DNA of 64,000 nucleotides from Phycisphaerales bacterium (lineage in GTDB: Bacteria; Planctomycetota; Phycisphaerae; UBA1845; UTPLA1). Shown piece by piece: positions 1 to 8,643 of this stretch. Each line of letters starts with the position of its first letter. The first letter of the stretch is position 1. Below the pieces are notes generated by a model that worked only from the letters and a program-made list of their open reading frames with translations, had not been told where the DNA came from and searched no databases. The stretch covers positions 186,001 to 250,000 of the forward strand of contig JAKSDK010001806.1 in assembly GCA_022360095.1 (NCBI GenBank). The letters run 5' to 3'. The position numbers were made by a program, and so were the translations under genes.

Positions 1-202
1 GATGGGCGGCTGGATCCGGCCTGTTGTGACGAACTCCGCGTCTTGTGTGTTTGATGAGGACACAACTAATTAACGGAGCTTTTGCAGAATCGGCTTCAAT
101 CGAATTGTCCGGGCGTTGCCACTGACAAGAGACATGTCCATGTGATAGAGTCCAAGTTCTCAAAATCAAGGATTGTGGCTGAGAACGGTCGCGGTTTCCG
201 CG

Positions 203-1870
203 ATGCTTGATGTTGGAGGCGGCGCTATTCGCATTTTGGTTCTGACCAATCTGTACCCTCCCCGTTTCATCGGTGGATATGAGCTACGTTGTCAGAGCGT
301 CGTCGAAGGCCTGCGCCGGTTAGGCCACACGGTCGAGGTTCTGACCAGTCGCTTTGGCAGCACGGAGCCCGAACCGGCCGAAGAAGATGTGCTTCGTCGC
401 CTACACATCAGCCACGGCCCGCCCTATCCCCCCGAGGATCTCAAAGGCTTTCTCGAGGCCGAATTGCAGGATCGCTTGACGCTTCTCCGAGCAATCGCGG
501 AAATGCGACCGGATGTCGTCGACGTTTGGGGCATGGAGTTTGCCTCGCAATCGATGATCCAATCGCTGTCGCAAACAGGGTTGCCGATTCATTTCTCTCT
601 TGAGGATAAATGGCTGCTGGACGGCCACGCTCGTGATCCTCTATGCAACCTCACTCAACTGGCGAGTGAGCTGAACGTGGAGGCAGACCCTGGAATTCGG
701 CACATCTGTTGCCTCGGACTCACACGTCCGAACTCACGTCATTGCTCCGTCACATTTGCCTCGAATTCGCTTGCTCGGCACTATCGCGATGCAGGTTTTG
801 ATCATCCGTCGACTCGTGTGCGAATCGCCGGAATCGACTTGACTCCATTCAGGAGAATAGAACGAGGATCCGATCCGCCACCGTTCGTAATACTTTGTGT
901 CGGGCAACTCACCGCGTCACGCGGCCAGGCCGATCTGATTCGAGCGGCAATTTTGTTTGCAAAAAGAAACGATGATGACGCCCCGATTCTGGTCCGATTC
1001 GTCGGCGGCGGAAATGCCGCCTACACCGAAGAATTGCAGCAGCTCGCCGATGAAACTGTTCTCGATAACATGAGCGTGGATTTCGTCGGACCCGTTCATC
1101 CGGAAGACGTGGCCCAATGGTATGCGAAGGCGCATCTCTTCGTGCATACCTCTCATTTGCCGGAGGGTTTGCCGCGAGTACTGATGGAGGCCATGGCTGC
1201 GGGGGTCCCCGTGATCTCGACCGATAGCGGGGGCCAAAGGGACATTCTGCAAGACGGCCGTTGGGGCGCGATGGTTCCGCCTGGACGGCCGGAAGTCTTG
1301 GCCGGCCAAATTCGAAGATGCGTGAAGGATTATCGGGGTTGGATCGAACGAGCGGAGCAAGCACGACAGCGCGCTCTGGAAGCGTTTGATATCGACGCCT
1401 ATGTTCAAGGTCATTCGGAGGACCTTCGGGAAGCGGCTTTGCAACATCCGGTAACACAAGCCGACGTCGAAGCGCATCCGCCTCTGCAGAAAGATGGGAT
1501 TAGCGCCTTCGTCAGTGCACTCGCCGACGCAGCCGAAGAACAGGTCGTTTCAGGGGACGTCGCTGAAGACCCGGACCGAGCCTGGCGTCTGGGTGTGGTG
1601 CTCAAGCGATGCGGCAGAGATCTTGCGGCCCTAGATGTCTTCACGAAACTACGCGAACGATACAAACCGGACAAAGCCCATATGCGGCGCGCCAATTTCC
1701 ACTTGGCTGAGCTTGCTTTAGTTCAGCGCAGATGGGCGGAGGCATGTGTCATGCTTCAAGCATGTCTCGCGATCGCCCCTGATCACGCCAAGGCCGCGTA
1801 CGATTTGGAGTATGCCGTCAAGAGGAACGTTCCGAGGCACCTACGAGGGCTGGTGGTTTCCAGGGCCTAA
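203..1870 (+). CDS. GT4-family glycosyltransferase with C-terminal TPR-like extension
   Basis: Likely transfers a sugar from an activated donor to a surface glycan or lipid acceptor in the cytoplasm. The N-terminus reads ILVLTNLYPPRFIGGYE, the usual opening strand and acceptor loop of GT-B enzymes. The donor-site motif EGLPRVLMEAMAAGVPVIS lies near residue 330, followed by a conserved-type GGQRDIL. After about residue 440 the protein leaves the GT fold and ends in a helical region (ALVQRRWAEACVMLQACLAI) that looks like a TPR pair, making it longer than a plain GT4. The frame opens at a TTG at 173, but no ribosome site supports it; ATG 203 is used here, and an unusual start just after GGAGGCGG (near 215-235) is also possible. 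No glycan cluster is visible next to it, although the left neighbour is outside the window. Acceptor and donor cannot be told from sequence. Confidence 0.85.
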   Translation: MLDVGGGAIRILVLTNLYPPRFIGGYELRCQSVVEGLRRLGHTVEVLTSRFGSTEPEPAEEDVLRRLHISHGPPYPPEDLKGFLEAELQDRLTLLRAIAEMRPDVVDVWGMEFASQSMIQSLSQTGLPIHFSLEDKWLLDGHARDPLCNLTQLASELNVEADPGIRHICCLGLTRPNSRHCSVTFASNSLARHYRDAGFDHPSTRVRIAGIDLTPFRRIERGSDPPPFVILCVGQLTASRGQADLIRAAILFAKRNDDDAPILVRFVGGGNAAYTEELQQLADETVLDNMSVDFVGPVHPEDVAQWYAKAHLFVHTSHLPEGLPRVLMEAMAAGVPVISTDSGGQRDILQDGRWGAMVPPGRPEVLAGQIRRCVKDYRGWIERAEQARQRALEAFDIDAYVQGHSEDLREAALQHPVTQADVEAHPPLQKDGISAFVSALADAAEEQVVSGDVAEDPDRAWRLGVVLKRCGRDLAALDVFTKLRERYKPDKAHMRRANFHLAELALVQRRWAEACVMLQACLAIAPDHAKAAYDLEYAVKRNVPRHLRGLVVSRA

Positions 1871-2171
1871 CGAAACAAATTGACGCGCAGACAGGCGCGC
1901 AACAACGCTCAACTTCCATGTCTCAGAGAGCATGTTTTCTTGCACGTTTTTCCGGCCTTCAAAAATAAAAAATATTTGGCGGGAATGCTGATCAAATTAT
2001 CCAAAAACAATCACCGGCCCACACAAAAAACTCAGCAATAAATTGCAAGGGTCATGAAATAAGATGTATCATGATCATTATCGATCAAATCAATCGGCGG
2101 CTGTTTCGGAGTCAGCTTTGCGTCAAGGTGTCGAGCAAGCCGCGTAACAAAAAAAACCTGGAGGGATTTCT
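1871..2171. other. AT-rich intergenic region ahead of the propeller gene
   Basis: About 300 bases with no credible gene. It is markedly AT-rich between 1960 and 2060, unlike its flanks. A short inverted repeat TGATC/GATCA lies at 2072-2076 and 2083-2087. A ribosome site (GGAGG) at 2161-2165 precedes the ATG at 2172. Promoter elements are likely here, but none could be placed with confidence. Confidence 0.4.
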
Positions 2172-4358
2172 ATGTCATGGCGATCGTGGACGCGGTATCG
2201 TTTGTCGGCGCGTGTAACACCATTGCAAGGGGGCCTGCTCGGCGTGTCCCTTGTGTTATCGTTCGGGTGGACGACGCGAATCGCTTATGCAACGCAGTGT
2301 GACGGAAGTTGGTTATCGCACACGCAGATCACGGACCTCAACGTCGCCGTGCGGGACGGGACGACGATTTGGTTCGGCACGTTCAACGCAGGTATTTTCG
2401 AATGGGATACAACGACCGACACCGGGCGCGCTTATACGTTTAACGAACATTGTCTGCCGAGCAATTCGATTCAGGGCATTGCGGTCGATGTCAGCGGCAA
2501 CGTCTGGGCTGCGACGACGAGCGGCCTGGCGCGCAGACCGGCTGGGAATGGCCCTAACGATCCCTGGGATGCCTTTGATACGAGCAACAGCGGGTTGACG
2601 GACGATTTCATCACGTCCGTAGCCGCAGAACCGGCCGGCGGCGTCTGGGTCGGAACGTTTGACGGCGGATTGTTTTTCTTTGACGGTGTCAATTGGACCA
2701 ATTTTAATACGGCCAACAGCCCGTTGGGCGATAATTTCGTGACGTCGGTCGCTGTCGATCTGTCGGGCAACAAGTGGCTCGGCACATTCAGCAACTTCGT
2801 CTATCGATTCGATGGCAACAGTACCTGGACGAATTTCGATGCACTCGCGACCGGTTCGCCGGGCGGCTGCTCGATGGCATCCCTTCCGCCCGAGGACCTC
2901 GGACTTATTTCGACGTTTGTCAAAGTCCTGGGCGTAGACCCGGTCACCGGAGACGTTTGGTTCGACAACATCGACGACGGATTCTGCAGCCTTAATGGCA
3001 CGACACGTTTTGACGGCGCCGATTGGGATACCTTTACGCCACTCAACAGCAACATCGCTTTTCGAACGGAGGGGATCGGCGTGACCGCTGCGGGCGACAT
3101 CTGGTTTGCCTCGCGTAACGGAATTCAGCGTTTTGATGGTGGTGCGTTCACGTCGTTTTCGCCGCCCGCCGCCCCGGAATCCGCGATCAGCGTCGCTCCG
3201 GTGGGAACGAGCGTCTGGTTCGGCACCCCCTTCGGCCCGTTCGACTTTACCGCGGGGCGTTTCAACGCTCATGAGCCCAAGACACTGATTGCTGGACAGG
3301 CAAACGACATTGTCTTTCGCGATCTAGGCGGTGGTCAGATCGAGGCCTGGGCCGCAACCGATGCCGCGCTGCAACGCTACGACGGACAGCGGTGGTTCGC
3401 GTTGACACCGGCGAACAGTCCACTGGCGTCGAACAGCGTCTATTCCCTGGCGATCGATACCGACAATTCACTCTGGATCGGTTCGAGCACCGGTGGAACA
3501 GGCGTACAGCACGTCGTGAATGACACGTGGACCACGTTTGACACGAAGAACTCCGGACTCATCAGCACCGCCGTCTCCGACATCGCGGTCGATCCGACGA
3601 CGGGAGAAAAGTGGTTCGGCCATCGATTCAGTGCCGGTCTTGCGTCCTTCAACGGCACGACTTGGTCGACATTCACGCCGAACGGCGGACCTTTCTCCTG
3701 CAATGTTCCCAACGGCGTACCAGGCCGCCCCGTCACCGATATCGAAATCGACGACAACAGTGTCAAATGGATTGGAAGTTCGTGCGGTTTGACTCGAATG
3801 TCGGGTGGGGTCTGGACAACGTTCGATACGGGCGATGGTCTGGCGAGCAACAACGTTCGGGACGTCGCCCTTGGCGCGAGCGGAAATATCTGGATTGCAA
3901 CTGCAAACGGCGTCAGCCGGTTCAACGGGTCGTCGTTTACGTCCTGGTTCTCGGGACGTGATGTGTCGACGATTGAGGTCGATCTCAACGGTGTCGTGTG
4001 GGCGACGCTGACGGATGTGGGTGTCGCCGCTTTCAATCAGGGGAACTGGGTGGCGTTTGCGGTGTCTGATGGATTGCTGAACAGCCGCACGCCGCTATCA
4101 ACAGCGGTTCACCCAAACGGCAACGTCTGGTTCGGCACGCAACTGGGGATATCGATCTTCACTCAGCAGCTGCCGGTCGTGTTTGCCGACATCGATCTTG
4201 ATGGCGACGTCGATGCGGCCGACGCTGCCGCCATGGCGCCGGGGCTGGCTGGTCAGGCTCCGGAAGGTCAGATCTTGCGGTGCGATCTCAACCTCGACGG
4301 TTCAGCGAACGGCTTGGACATTCGCGTACTGCTCGAAGTGCTGTTCCCGCCGGAATAG
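2172..4358 (+). CDS. Secreted two-component-regulator-propeller protein with C-terminal dockerin-like repeats
   Basis: An exported protein of unknown substrate. An N-terminal signal peptide covers about residues 1-41, ending RIAYA before TQCDG. The body is a long series of repeats of the type GNVWxGT/GGVWVGTFDGGL followed by RFDG...WTxF, spaced 45-60 residues, as in the Reg_prop blades of sensor beta-propellers; roughly a dozen can be counted. The C-terminus has two Ca-binding dockerin-type segments, DIDLDGDVDAADAAAM and CDLNLDGSANGLDIRVLLE, separated by about 25 residues. Planctomycetes carry many such dockerin-ended extracellular proteins, often without cellulosomal cohesins. There is no kinase domain, so this is not a hybrid two-component sensor. 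The start follows GGAGG closely. It is probably monocistronic, because the next gene is convergent. The function is unassigned; a structural or binding role on the cell surface is an inference. Confidence 0.85.
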   Translation: MSWRSWTRYRLSARVTPLQGGLLGVSLVLSFGWTTRIAYATQCDGSWLSHTQITDLNVAVRDGTTIWFGTFNAGIFEWDTTTDTGRAYTFNEHCLPSNSIQGIAVDVSGNVWAATTSGLARRPAGNGPNDPWDAFDTSNSGLTDDFITSVAAEPAGGVWVGTFDGGLFFFDGVNWTNFNTANSPLGDNFVTSVAVDLSGNKWLGTFSNFVYRFDGNSTWTNFDALATGSPGGCSMASLPPEDLGLISTFVKVLGVDPVTGDVWFDNIDDGFCSLNGTTRFDGADWDTFTPLNSNIAFRTEGIGVTAAGDIWFASRNGIQRFDGGAFTSFSPPAAPESAISVAPVGTSVWFGTPFGPFDFTAGRFNAHEPKTLIAGQANDIVFRDLGGGQIEAWAATDAALQRYDGQRWFALTPANSPLASNSVYSLAIDTDNSLWIGSSTGGTGVQHVVNDTWTTFDTKNSGLISTAVSDIAVDPTTGEKWFGHRFSAGLASFNGTTWSTFTPNGGPFSCNVPNGVPGRPVTDIEIDDNSVKWIGSSCGLTRMSGGVWTTFDTGDGLASNNVRDVALGASGNIWIATANGVSRFNGSSFTSWFSGRDVSTIEVDLNGVVWATLTDVGVAAFNQGNWVAFAVSDGLLNSRTPLSTAVHPNGNVWFGTQLGISIFTQQLPVVFADIDLDGDVDAADAAAMAPGLAGQAPEGQILRCDLNLDGSANGLDIRVLLEVLFPPE

Positions 4359-4383
4359 CCCGTGCTGATGACAATTGTGAATC

Positions 4384-4635
4384 CTAGGTCTTCTTGCTTG
4401 GGCATGAAGCGCAGCAGTTGCAGGGATTGCACGTGCACTTCGCCGTCGTCCCTGCAGCATGGCAAGCGCTGCAACACTTGCAAGCCGGGCCGCAGTTACA
4501 TCGAGCCGCAGGTGCTTGTTCGATGCGCCCGTCCCCTTCCGAGCATCCCGGCAGGGTGATCGCGAGCCCGGCGAGAAGCAGGATGCCGCTTGTGATCGTT
4601 GATCGGAACACCTTTTTAATCGATTGCGTTCTCAT
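4384..4635 (-). CDS. Small Cys-rich lipoprotein, metallothionein-like
   Basis: An 83-residue protein with a lipoprotein signal peptide (KK...R, hydrophobic ILLLAGLAI, lipobox LPGC with Cys31). After a 14-residue linker come 12 cysteines in about 33 residues, arranged as two similar units: CNCGPACKCCSAC (46-58) and CTCNPCNCCASC (67-78). That density and the CxC/CC spacing resemble metal-thiolate cluster proteins, so binding of soft metals (Zn, Cu, Cd) at the cell envelope is likely, but it is not a clear member of a named metallothionein family. GAGGG lies 9-13 bases ahead of the ATG. It is convergent with the propeller gene, with only 25 bases between stop codons. The coding call is firm because signal peptide, lipobox and repeat all fall in one frame. 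Confidence 0.75.
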   Translation of the reverse strand: MRTQSIKKVFRSTITSGILLLAGLAITLPGCSEGDGRIEQAPAARCNCGPACKCCSACHAAGTTAKCTCNPCNCCASCPSKKT

Positions 4636-4753
4636 ATGAATGCCCTCAATACGGAGTCTACATAAGACGTTCTCAACTTTTTCGTTCTTCTAATTCATTC
4701 TACCGGCGTTATCGACATCGCTTCAAGAAAGTTATCGGGGATAAGCCGTCCAT

Positions 4754-6385
4754 CTAGGCGTCGTCACGAGGTCGCTTGAATCCAAGCTTTTTGAGACGTG
4801 AGGCCAGCGTAGTCGGGTTCAGGCCAAGCAGGGATGCCGCGCCGTCAGGACCATAGATCTTCCCATCCGTTTGCGCGAGTGCCGCTGCCAGATTGTCCTT
4901 TTCCAACTGTCGTAATTCACCGTCGGTCAAAATGCGGGGAACACGGTTCTCGGGTGGGTTGTCTTCAGCAGCGGTTGCATTCATGATCGCGTTGGGCAGG
5001 TCGAATGATAATTTGTCCCCTTTTCCGACGATTACGGCTCGCTCGATCACGTTCTGAAGTTCGCGGACATTGCCCGGCCATTCATAAGCTTGAAGCGTGT
5101 TTACATTGGCCGTCGTGAGCCGTGGCAGCGGACGATTCAGCTTGCGACAGATCAGTTCGACGAGATGCTAGGCGAGCAAGGGAATATCATCCACACGTTC
5201 GCGCAGCGAAGGCACCCGAATGGGAAAAACGTTCAACCGATAGTAAAGGTCCTGTCTGAAATTGCCGGCGCTGACTTCGGCCTCGAGGTTGCGGTTTGTG
5301 GCCGCAATGATGCGTACATCGACGCGTCTCACCTGATGCTCGCCCACGCGCTCGAACGTTCCTTCCTGAAGCACGCGAAGCAACTTGCTTTGGAGGTCGA
5401 GTGGAATTTCCCCGATTTCGTCCAGGAAAAGGGTTCCGTTGTTCGCCGCTTCGAAGCGCCCGGGCCGATCGCGTATTGCACCGGAGAATGCGCCCTTGGC
5501 ATGGCCGAAAAACTCGCTTTCGTAAAGTTCTCTGGGAATCGCGGCGCAATTGACGCGAATCAGCGGACCGTCCTTACGCGTGCTCAGACGGTGCACTTCC
5601 CTGGCGATCAGTTCCTTCCCGGTCCCGGACTCGCCGAGGATCAGGACGGCGGCATCCGTCGGAGCGACGAGTTGCACTTGATCTTGGATGATTTTGATCT
5701 GTGCCGATTGTCCGACGACATCGCCAAAGGTCCCTTCATTGTCGACGGCGTCCCTCAGGTAGGCGTTTTCCAACTCCAGTTGCCGTCTGAGTTCCTGAAT
5801 CTCTTCGAAGGCTCTGGCGTTGGAGATGGCGACGGCAGCGTGATCTGCGAATCCGCGCAGCCATGCGAACTCCCGCTCGTTCAGGGGGCAGCGGCTGAAA
5901 ACAGCCAGAACGCCGAGGATCTCGTCGTCAAAAACGAGAGGATGGCCGGCAAACGACCGCACACCCTCCTTGTGAAGCCAGTCGCTGCGAGCAAACCACT
6001 CGTCGTCCTCGGCAGTGTCCGACAGATGAAGCGACTGACCTTCTTTCGCGATCCAGCCGATACGCCGAATGCCGAGCGGAAAGCGACGGTAGAAGCCGTC
6101 CTTGCGGTGCCATTCATCACCGCTGTCCGGGTTTCGTTGTTGATGCGCGGTTGCAACCAAGTGAAGGCATCGGGAACGGTCCGGGCACTCATCACGCATT
6201 CGGCAAACCGTGCAGATATCTCCCGGTCGCACAAGCCACACGCGCGACAGTGCCACATCCAGTTGCTCAACCAACGATTCCACGATCGTCCCCAGGACCG
6301 CGTCGACGCTTCGCTTCTGAGCAACCATGGTTGCAATGGCGTTGAGTGTTTCGAGATCGAGGGGTTGGGATGTCATAGACACCAT
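4754..6385 (-). pseudogene. GAF-AAA+-Fis sigma-54 activator (NorR/FhlA-like) interrupted by an in-frame TAG
   Basis: A bacterial enhancer-binding protein that would remodel sigma-54 RNA polymerase. An N-terminal GAF domain (about 1-175) contains a Cys cluster, CTVCRMRDECPDRSRCLHL. The AAA+ domain begins near 190, with Walker A GESGTGKE, the sigma-54 contact loop GAFSGA (Ser for the usual Thr), Walker B GTLFLDEIGEIP and RVPSLRERVDDIPLLA. The reading frame then meets TAG (complement of 5168-5170) at codon 406. It continues without a shift as HLVELICRKLNRPLPRL, then WPGNVRELQNVIERAVIVG and a C-terminal Fis-type helix-turn-helix with GAASLLGLNPTTLASRLKKLG, stopping at 4754. Codon 406 would be a Gln (CAG to TAG) by the look of relatives. 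As read, the 405-residue product lacks sensor II and the DNA-binding domain. Alternatives are a sequencing error or amber suppression. It is divergent from the sigma-54-type operon at 6594. Confidence 0.85.
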
Positions 6386-6415
6386 CGATTATCACGAGAT
6401 TTCATGATCCATACA

Positions 6416-6445
6416 ATGAACTTTCGTTGAATCATGATAGTTCAT
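6416..6445. promoter_or_regulatory. Inverted repeat, candidate upstream activator site
   Basis: ATGAACT at 6416-6422 and its exact reverse complement AGTTCAT at 6439-6445 enclose a 16-base spacer that itself holds ATCATGAT (6431-6438). A further TTCATGAT lies at 6401-6408. The repeat sits about 75-100 bases upstream of the -24/-12 promoter and between the activator gene and its presumed target operon, the usual position for enhancer sites of such activators. Binding is inferred, not shown. Confidence 0.5.
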
Positions 6446-6515
6446 GGTTTCGGTCGAAACAGAGCGAATGACGTAACTTGTTTACATAAAGAAAATTAAA
6501 GCAAAAATATCGATC

Positions 6516-6530
6516 TGGCATCCCAGTTGC
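6516..6530 (+). promoter_or_regulatory. Sigma-54 (-24/-12) promoter
   Basis: TGGCATCCCAGTTGC matches the sigma-54 consensus (TGGCAC-N5-TTGC), with GG and GC separated by the obligatory 10 bases. It lies 63 bases ahead of the first gene of the VOC-DsrE-PNPOx operon and beside a sigma-54 activator gene, which strongly supports the call. Transcription would start near 6542. Confidence 0.75.
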
Positions 6531-6593
6531 GATATCACTCGGCGTCAACCGGCGTGGGACCGACAAACGGCCCAAACATAGAGGAGCCTTAGG

Positions 6594-7076
6594 ATGCCAG
6601 CGAAAGCAACAAAAGGGAACATCACCACCGGGCATGTCGGGCTGAACGTCACCAATCTGGAAAAGTCCAAGGACTTTTACGGCGCCGCATTTGGCCTGGA
6701 AGTGATGACCGAGGTCGATGCCGATGACCGGCGTTTCGCCTTTCTCACGGACGGCCGACGCCTGGTGTTATCACTTTGGGAGCAGAGTGTGGGTCGTTTC
6801 GATGCTGCGCTCCCGGGTTTGCATCATCTGGCTTTTGAAGTGGAGTCCGTCGAGAAGGTTCGCGAAACGGAAGCGCGGATTCGCAAGCTGGGCGCACCGC
6901 TGTTGTATGACGGGATCGTTGCGCATAGCGACGGAGCAGCGTCCGGCGGGATTTTTTTCGAAGATCCGGATGGTACACGGCTTGAGGTCTATTCACTCGA
7001 TGCCGGAAAGGGACATCGTGCTCCGTCCGGCGGCGCGCCCTCATGTGGCATGACGGATATTTTGAAATGTACATGA
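6594..7076 (+). CDS. VOC-superfamily (glyoxalase/dioxygenase fold) protein
   Basis: A 160-residue metal-dependent VOC-fold protein. It opens with GHVGLNVTNLEKSKDFYGAAFGLEV, the first beta-alpha-beta unit with the metal-ligand His, has a second ligand candidate in LHHLAFEVES, and a third in GGIFFEDPDGTRLEVYS, where the Glu is the usual last ligand. The C-terminal tail (APSGGAPSCGM) is an extension of unclear role. The family includes glyoxalase I, extradiol dioxygenases and resistance proteins; substrate cannot be assigned. GAGGAG ahead of the ATG supports the start. It is the first gene after the -24/-12 promoter, with the DsrE-like and FMN-binding genes following on the same strand, so a stress or detoxification role is inferred from context. 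Confidence 0.8.
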   Translation: MPAKATKGNITTGHVGLNVTNLEKSKDFYGAAFGLEVMTEVDADDRRFAFLTDGRRLVLSLWEQSVGRFDAALPGLHHLAFEVESVEKVRETEARIRKLGAPLLYDGIVAHSDGAASGGIFFEDPDGTRLEVYSLDAGKGHRAPSGGAPSCGMTDILKCT

Positions 7077-7169
7077 TTCCAAGCAGCCGCACGTTGCGGC
7101 CGCATCTTGTCATTGAGATTCACCGAGCGTTCGGTGGAAAAACCTGGACCCTTTTGAAAGGAAAGAACA

Positions 7170-7601
7170 ATGTCAACCACTTGCGCCATTCCGAATTCGG
7201 CGACAGAGTCCAAGGCCCCTGCGACCGTCAAAGCGGCCATCCTGGTCCTGTCAGATCCAAAGCCCGGTTCAGAGGAGGCGTTGGGACGCGTGTTCAACGC
7301 CCTGGCGGCCGCGTATGACTTCAAGAACCGTGGTGAGGAAGTCACGATTCTGTTTAACGGCGCCGGCACCCGGTGGATTGGGCAGCTTAGCAAGGAAGAT
7401 CATCCTGCTCACGCGCTTTTTGAGGCCGTGAAGGACAAGATTGCCGGCGTTTCATGCGGTTGCGCAGACGTGTTTGGTGGCGGTGACGAGGCGGAACAGT
7501 CCGGGTTCGAGTTGATCAAAGACAACCCCGTACCGGGGACCACCGGGTTGCCGAGCCTTCAGAATCTGATCCATGAGGGTTTCACGGTCATGACGTTTTG
7601 A
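7170..7601 (+). CDS. DsrE-like small protein
   Basis: A 143-residue protein of the DsrE/DsrF-like fold. After a roughly 20-residue leader come KAAILVLSDPKPGSEEALGRVFNALAAAYDF and EEVTILFNGAGTRWIGQL, the alternating strand-helix pattern of the family. CGCADVFGG near residue 95 supplies two cysteines (C-x-C) where sulfur-relay members have their active Cys. A role in sulfur transfer or as a soluble partner of the neighbouring redox proteins is possible but unproven. AAAGGAAAG precedes the ATG. It lies 93 bases after the VOC gene and 45 bases before the PNPOx-like gene, consistent with one transcript. Confidence 0.75.
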   Translation: MSTTCAIPNSATESKAPATVKAAILVLSDPKPGSEEALGRVFNALAAAYDFKNRGEEVTILFNGAGTRWIGQLSKEDHPAHALFEAVKDKIAGVSCGCADVFGGGDEAEQSGFELIKDNPVPGTTGLPSLQNLIHEGFTVMTF

Positions 7602-7646
7602 GTTGAACCTGGTCATTGGTTATGTCCGTCGAAAGGAGCGGTCATC

Positions 7647-8624
7647 ATGCGAATCGAGGCGCCGTATCACGAAGGTGAAATCCTGGTTCAGAAGCGTGTT
7701 GGTGAATTCGAGGAAGGGCGGCGCAATGGAGCTGCGATCTCAGATTCCATCGTAAAGGGCGCGCTACGCTTCATTCCTCAACAGTCGATGGTCGTGCTCG
7801 GCAGCGTCGATGACGACCGGAACGTCTGGACGTCGATCGTGTTCGGCCAACCGGGTTTTATGGAGGCCCGAGATGAGCGCACGGTCATCTTCGACCAAGC
7901 ACGGATGGCGCACAATCCGCATGATCCGCTCTGGGGCAATGTCGAACTGGATCCGCGTCTCGGAATGCTGGTGATTGAGTTGGCAACGCGGCGGCGCCTG
8001 CGAATCAACGGTCATGTGACCCGCCTTGGCCGGGATCAGCTGCGTCTGGATGTGGACGAAGCCTACCCGAACTGCCCGAAATACATTCAACGTCGCCGGA
8101 TCGTCGATGGTTGGAAGCTCGCAGACATGGCGTCCACCGAATTCCGTCGGGGCAGCGTGTTAAGTTCGGCACATGAGTCGTTCATCAATTCGGCAGACAC
8201 CTTCTTTGTCGCCAGCATGAATCCACAGGCTGGCATTGATGCATCTCACCGTGGCGGTCGTCCCGGTTTTGTGCGTGTTCTAAATGACACGACGCTTCGA
8301 ATACCAGACTTCCGAGGGAACAGTATGTTTAATACACTGGGCAACTTCGCGGTGCATCCCCATGCGGGATTGGCTTTCTTCGACTTCAAGCACGGCCGGA
8401 CCCTGCAACTGATTGGTCGGCCTGAAATCCAATGGGAATTGGACGATCCTGACAATGAGACCGGCGGCACTCGACGCTACTGGGACTTGCATGTCGAAGC
8501 TTGGATTCAGACCGATCTTGCCAGGTCGCCGCGTTGGGAATTCCTCGACTATTCTCCGCACAATCCAAAATCAGAGACTTCAGATGTAAGATCAGACACA
8601 TCGTTCGCCCTTGGTGCAAAGTGA
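7647..8624 (+). CDS. Pyridoxamine-5'-phosphate-oxidase-fold (FMN-binding) family protein
   Basis: A 325-residue protein with two split-barrel-like halves. The N-terminal part (FIPQQSMVVLGSVDDDRNVWTSIVFGQPGF) and the later segment SADTFFVASMNPQAGIDASHRGGRPGFVRVLND are typical of the PNPOx-like flavoproteins often found fused to, or beside, flavodoxin reductase modules. The second half carries GNSMFNTLGNFAVHPHAGLAFFDF, the usual FMN-contact stretch. It is longer than PdxH (about 220) and lacks its substrate motifs, so it is not expected to act in B6 synthesis; flavin-dependent reduction of a small molecule is more likely. AAAGGAG sits just ahead of the ATG. The next gene starts 19 bases after its stop. 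Confidence 0.75.
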   Translation: MRIEAPYHEGEILVQKRVGEFEEGRRNGAAISDSIVKGALRFIPQQSMVVLGSVDDDRNVWTSIVFGQPGFMEARDERTVIFDQARMAHNPHDPLWGNVELDPRLGMLVIELATRRRLRINGHVTRLGRDQLRLDVDEAYPNCPKYIQRRRIVDGWKLADMASTEFRRGSVLSSAHESFINSADTFFVASMNPQAGIDASHRGGRPGFVRVLNDTTLRIPDFRGNSMFNTLGNFAVHPHAGLAFFDFKHGRTLQLIGRPEIQWELDDPDNETGGTRRYWDLHVEAWIQTDLARSPRWEFLDYSPHNPKSETSDVRSDTSFALGAK

Positions 8625-8643
8625 CAACGTCGGAGATGAAACG

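Noticed and set aside
2..73. Short frame MGGWIRPVV... ending at TAA 71-73, possible tail of a gene to the left.
   Set aside because: Only 23 codons are visible and nothing in them is recognisable; two other frames are about as open.
5168..5170. Reading the TAG in the sigma-54 activator as a recoded amino acid.
   Set aside because: Bacterial selenocysteine uses TGA, and no pyrrolysine genes are seen in the window; a nonsense change or base error is simpler, though suppression cannot be excluded.
5090..6430. 446-codon open frame on the plus strand.
   Set aside because: It is antisense to the sigma-54 activator, whose motifs are clear; the plus-strand protein has no domain-like pattern.
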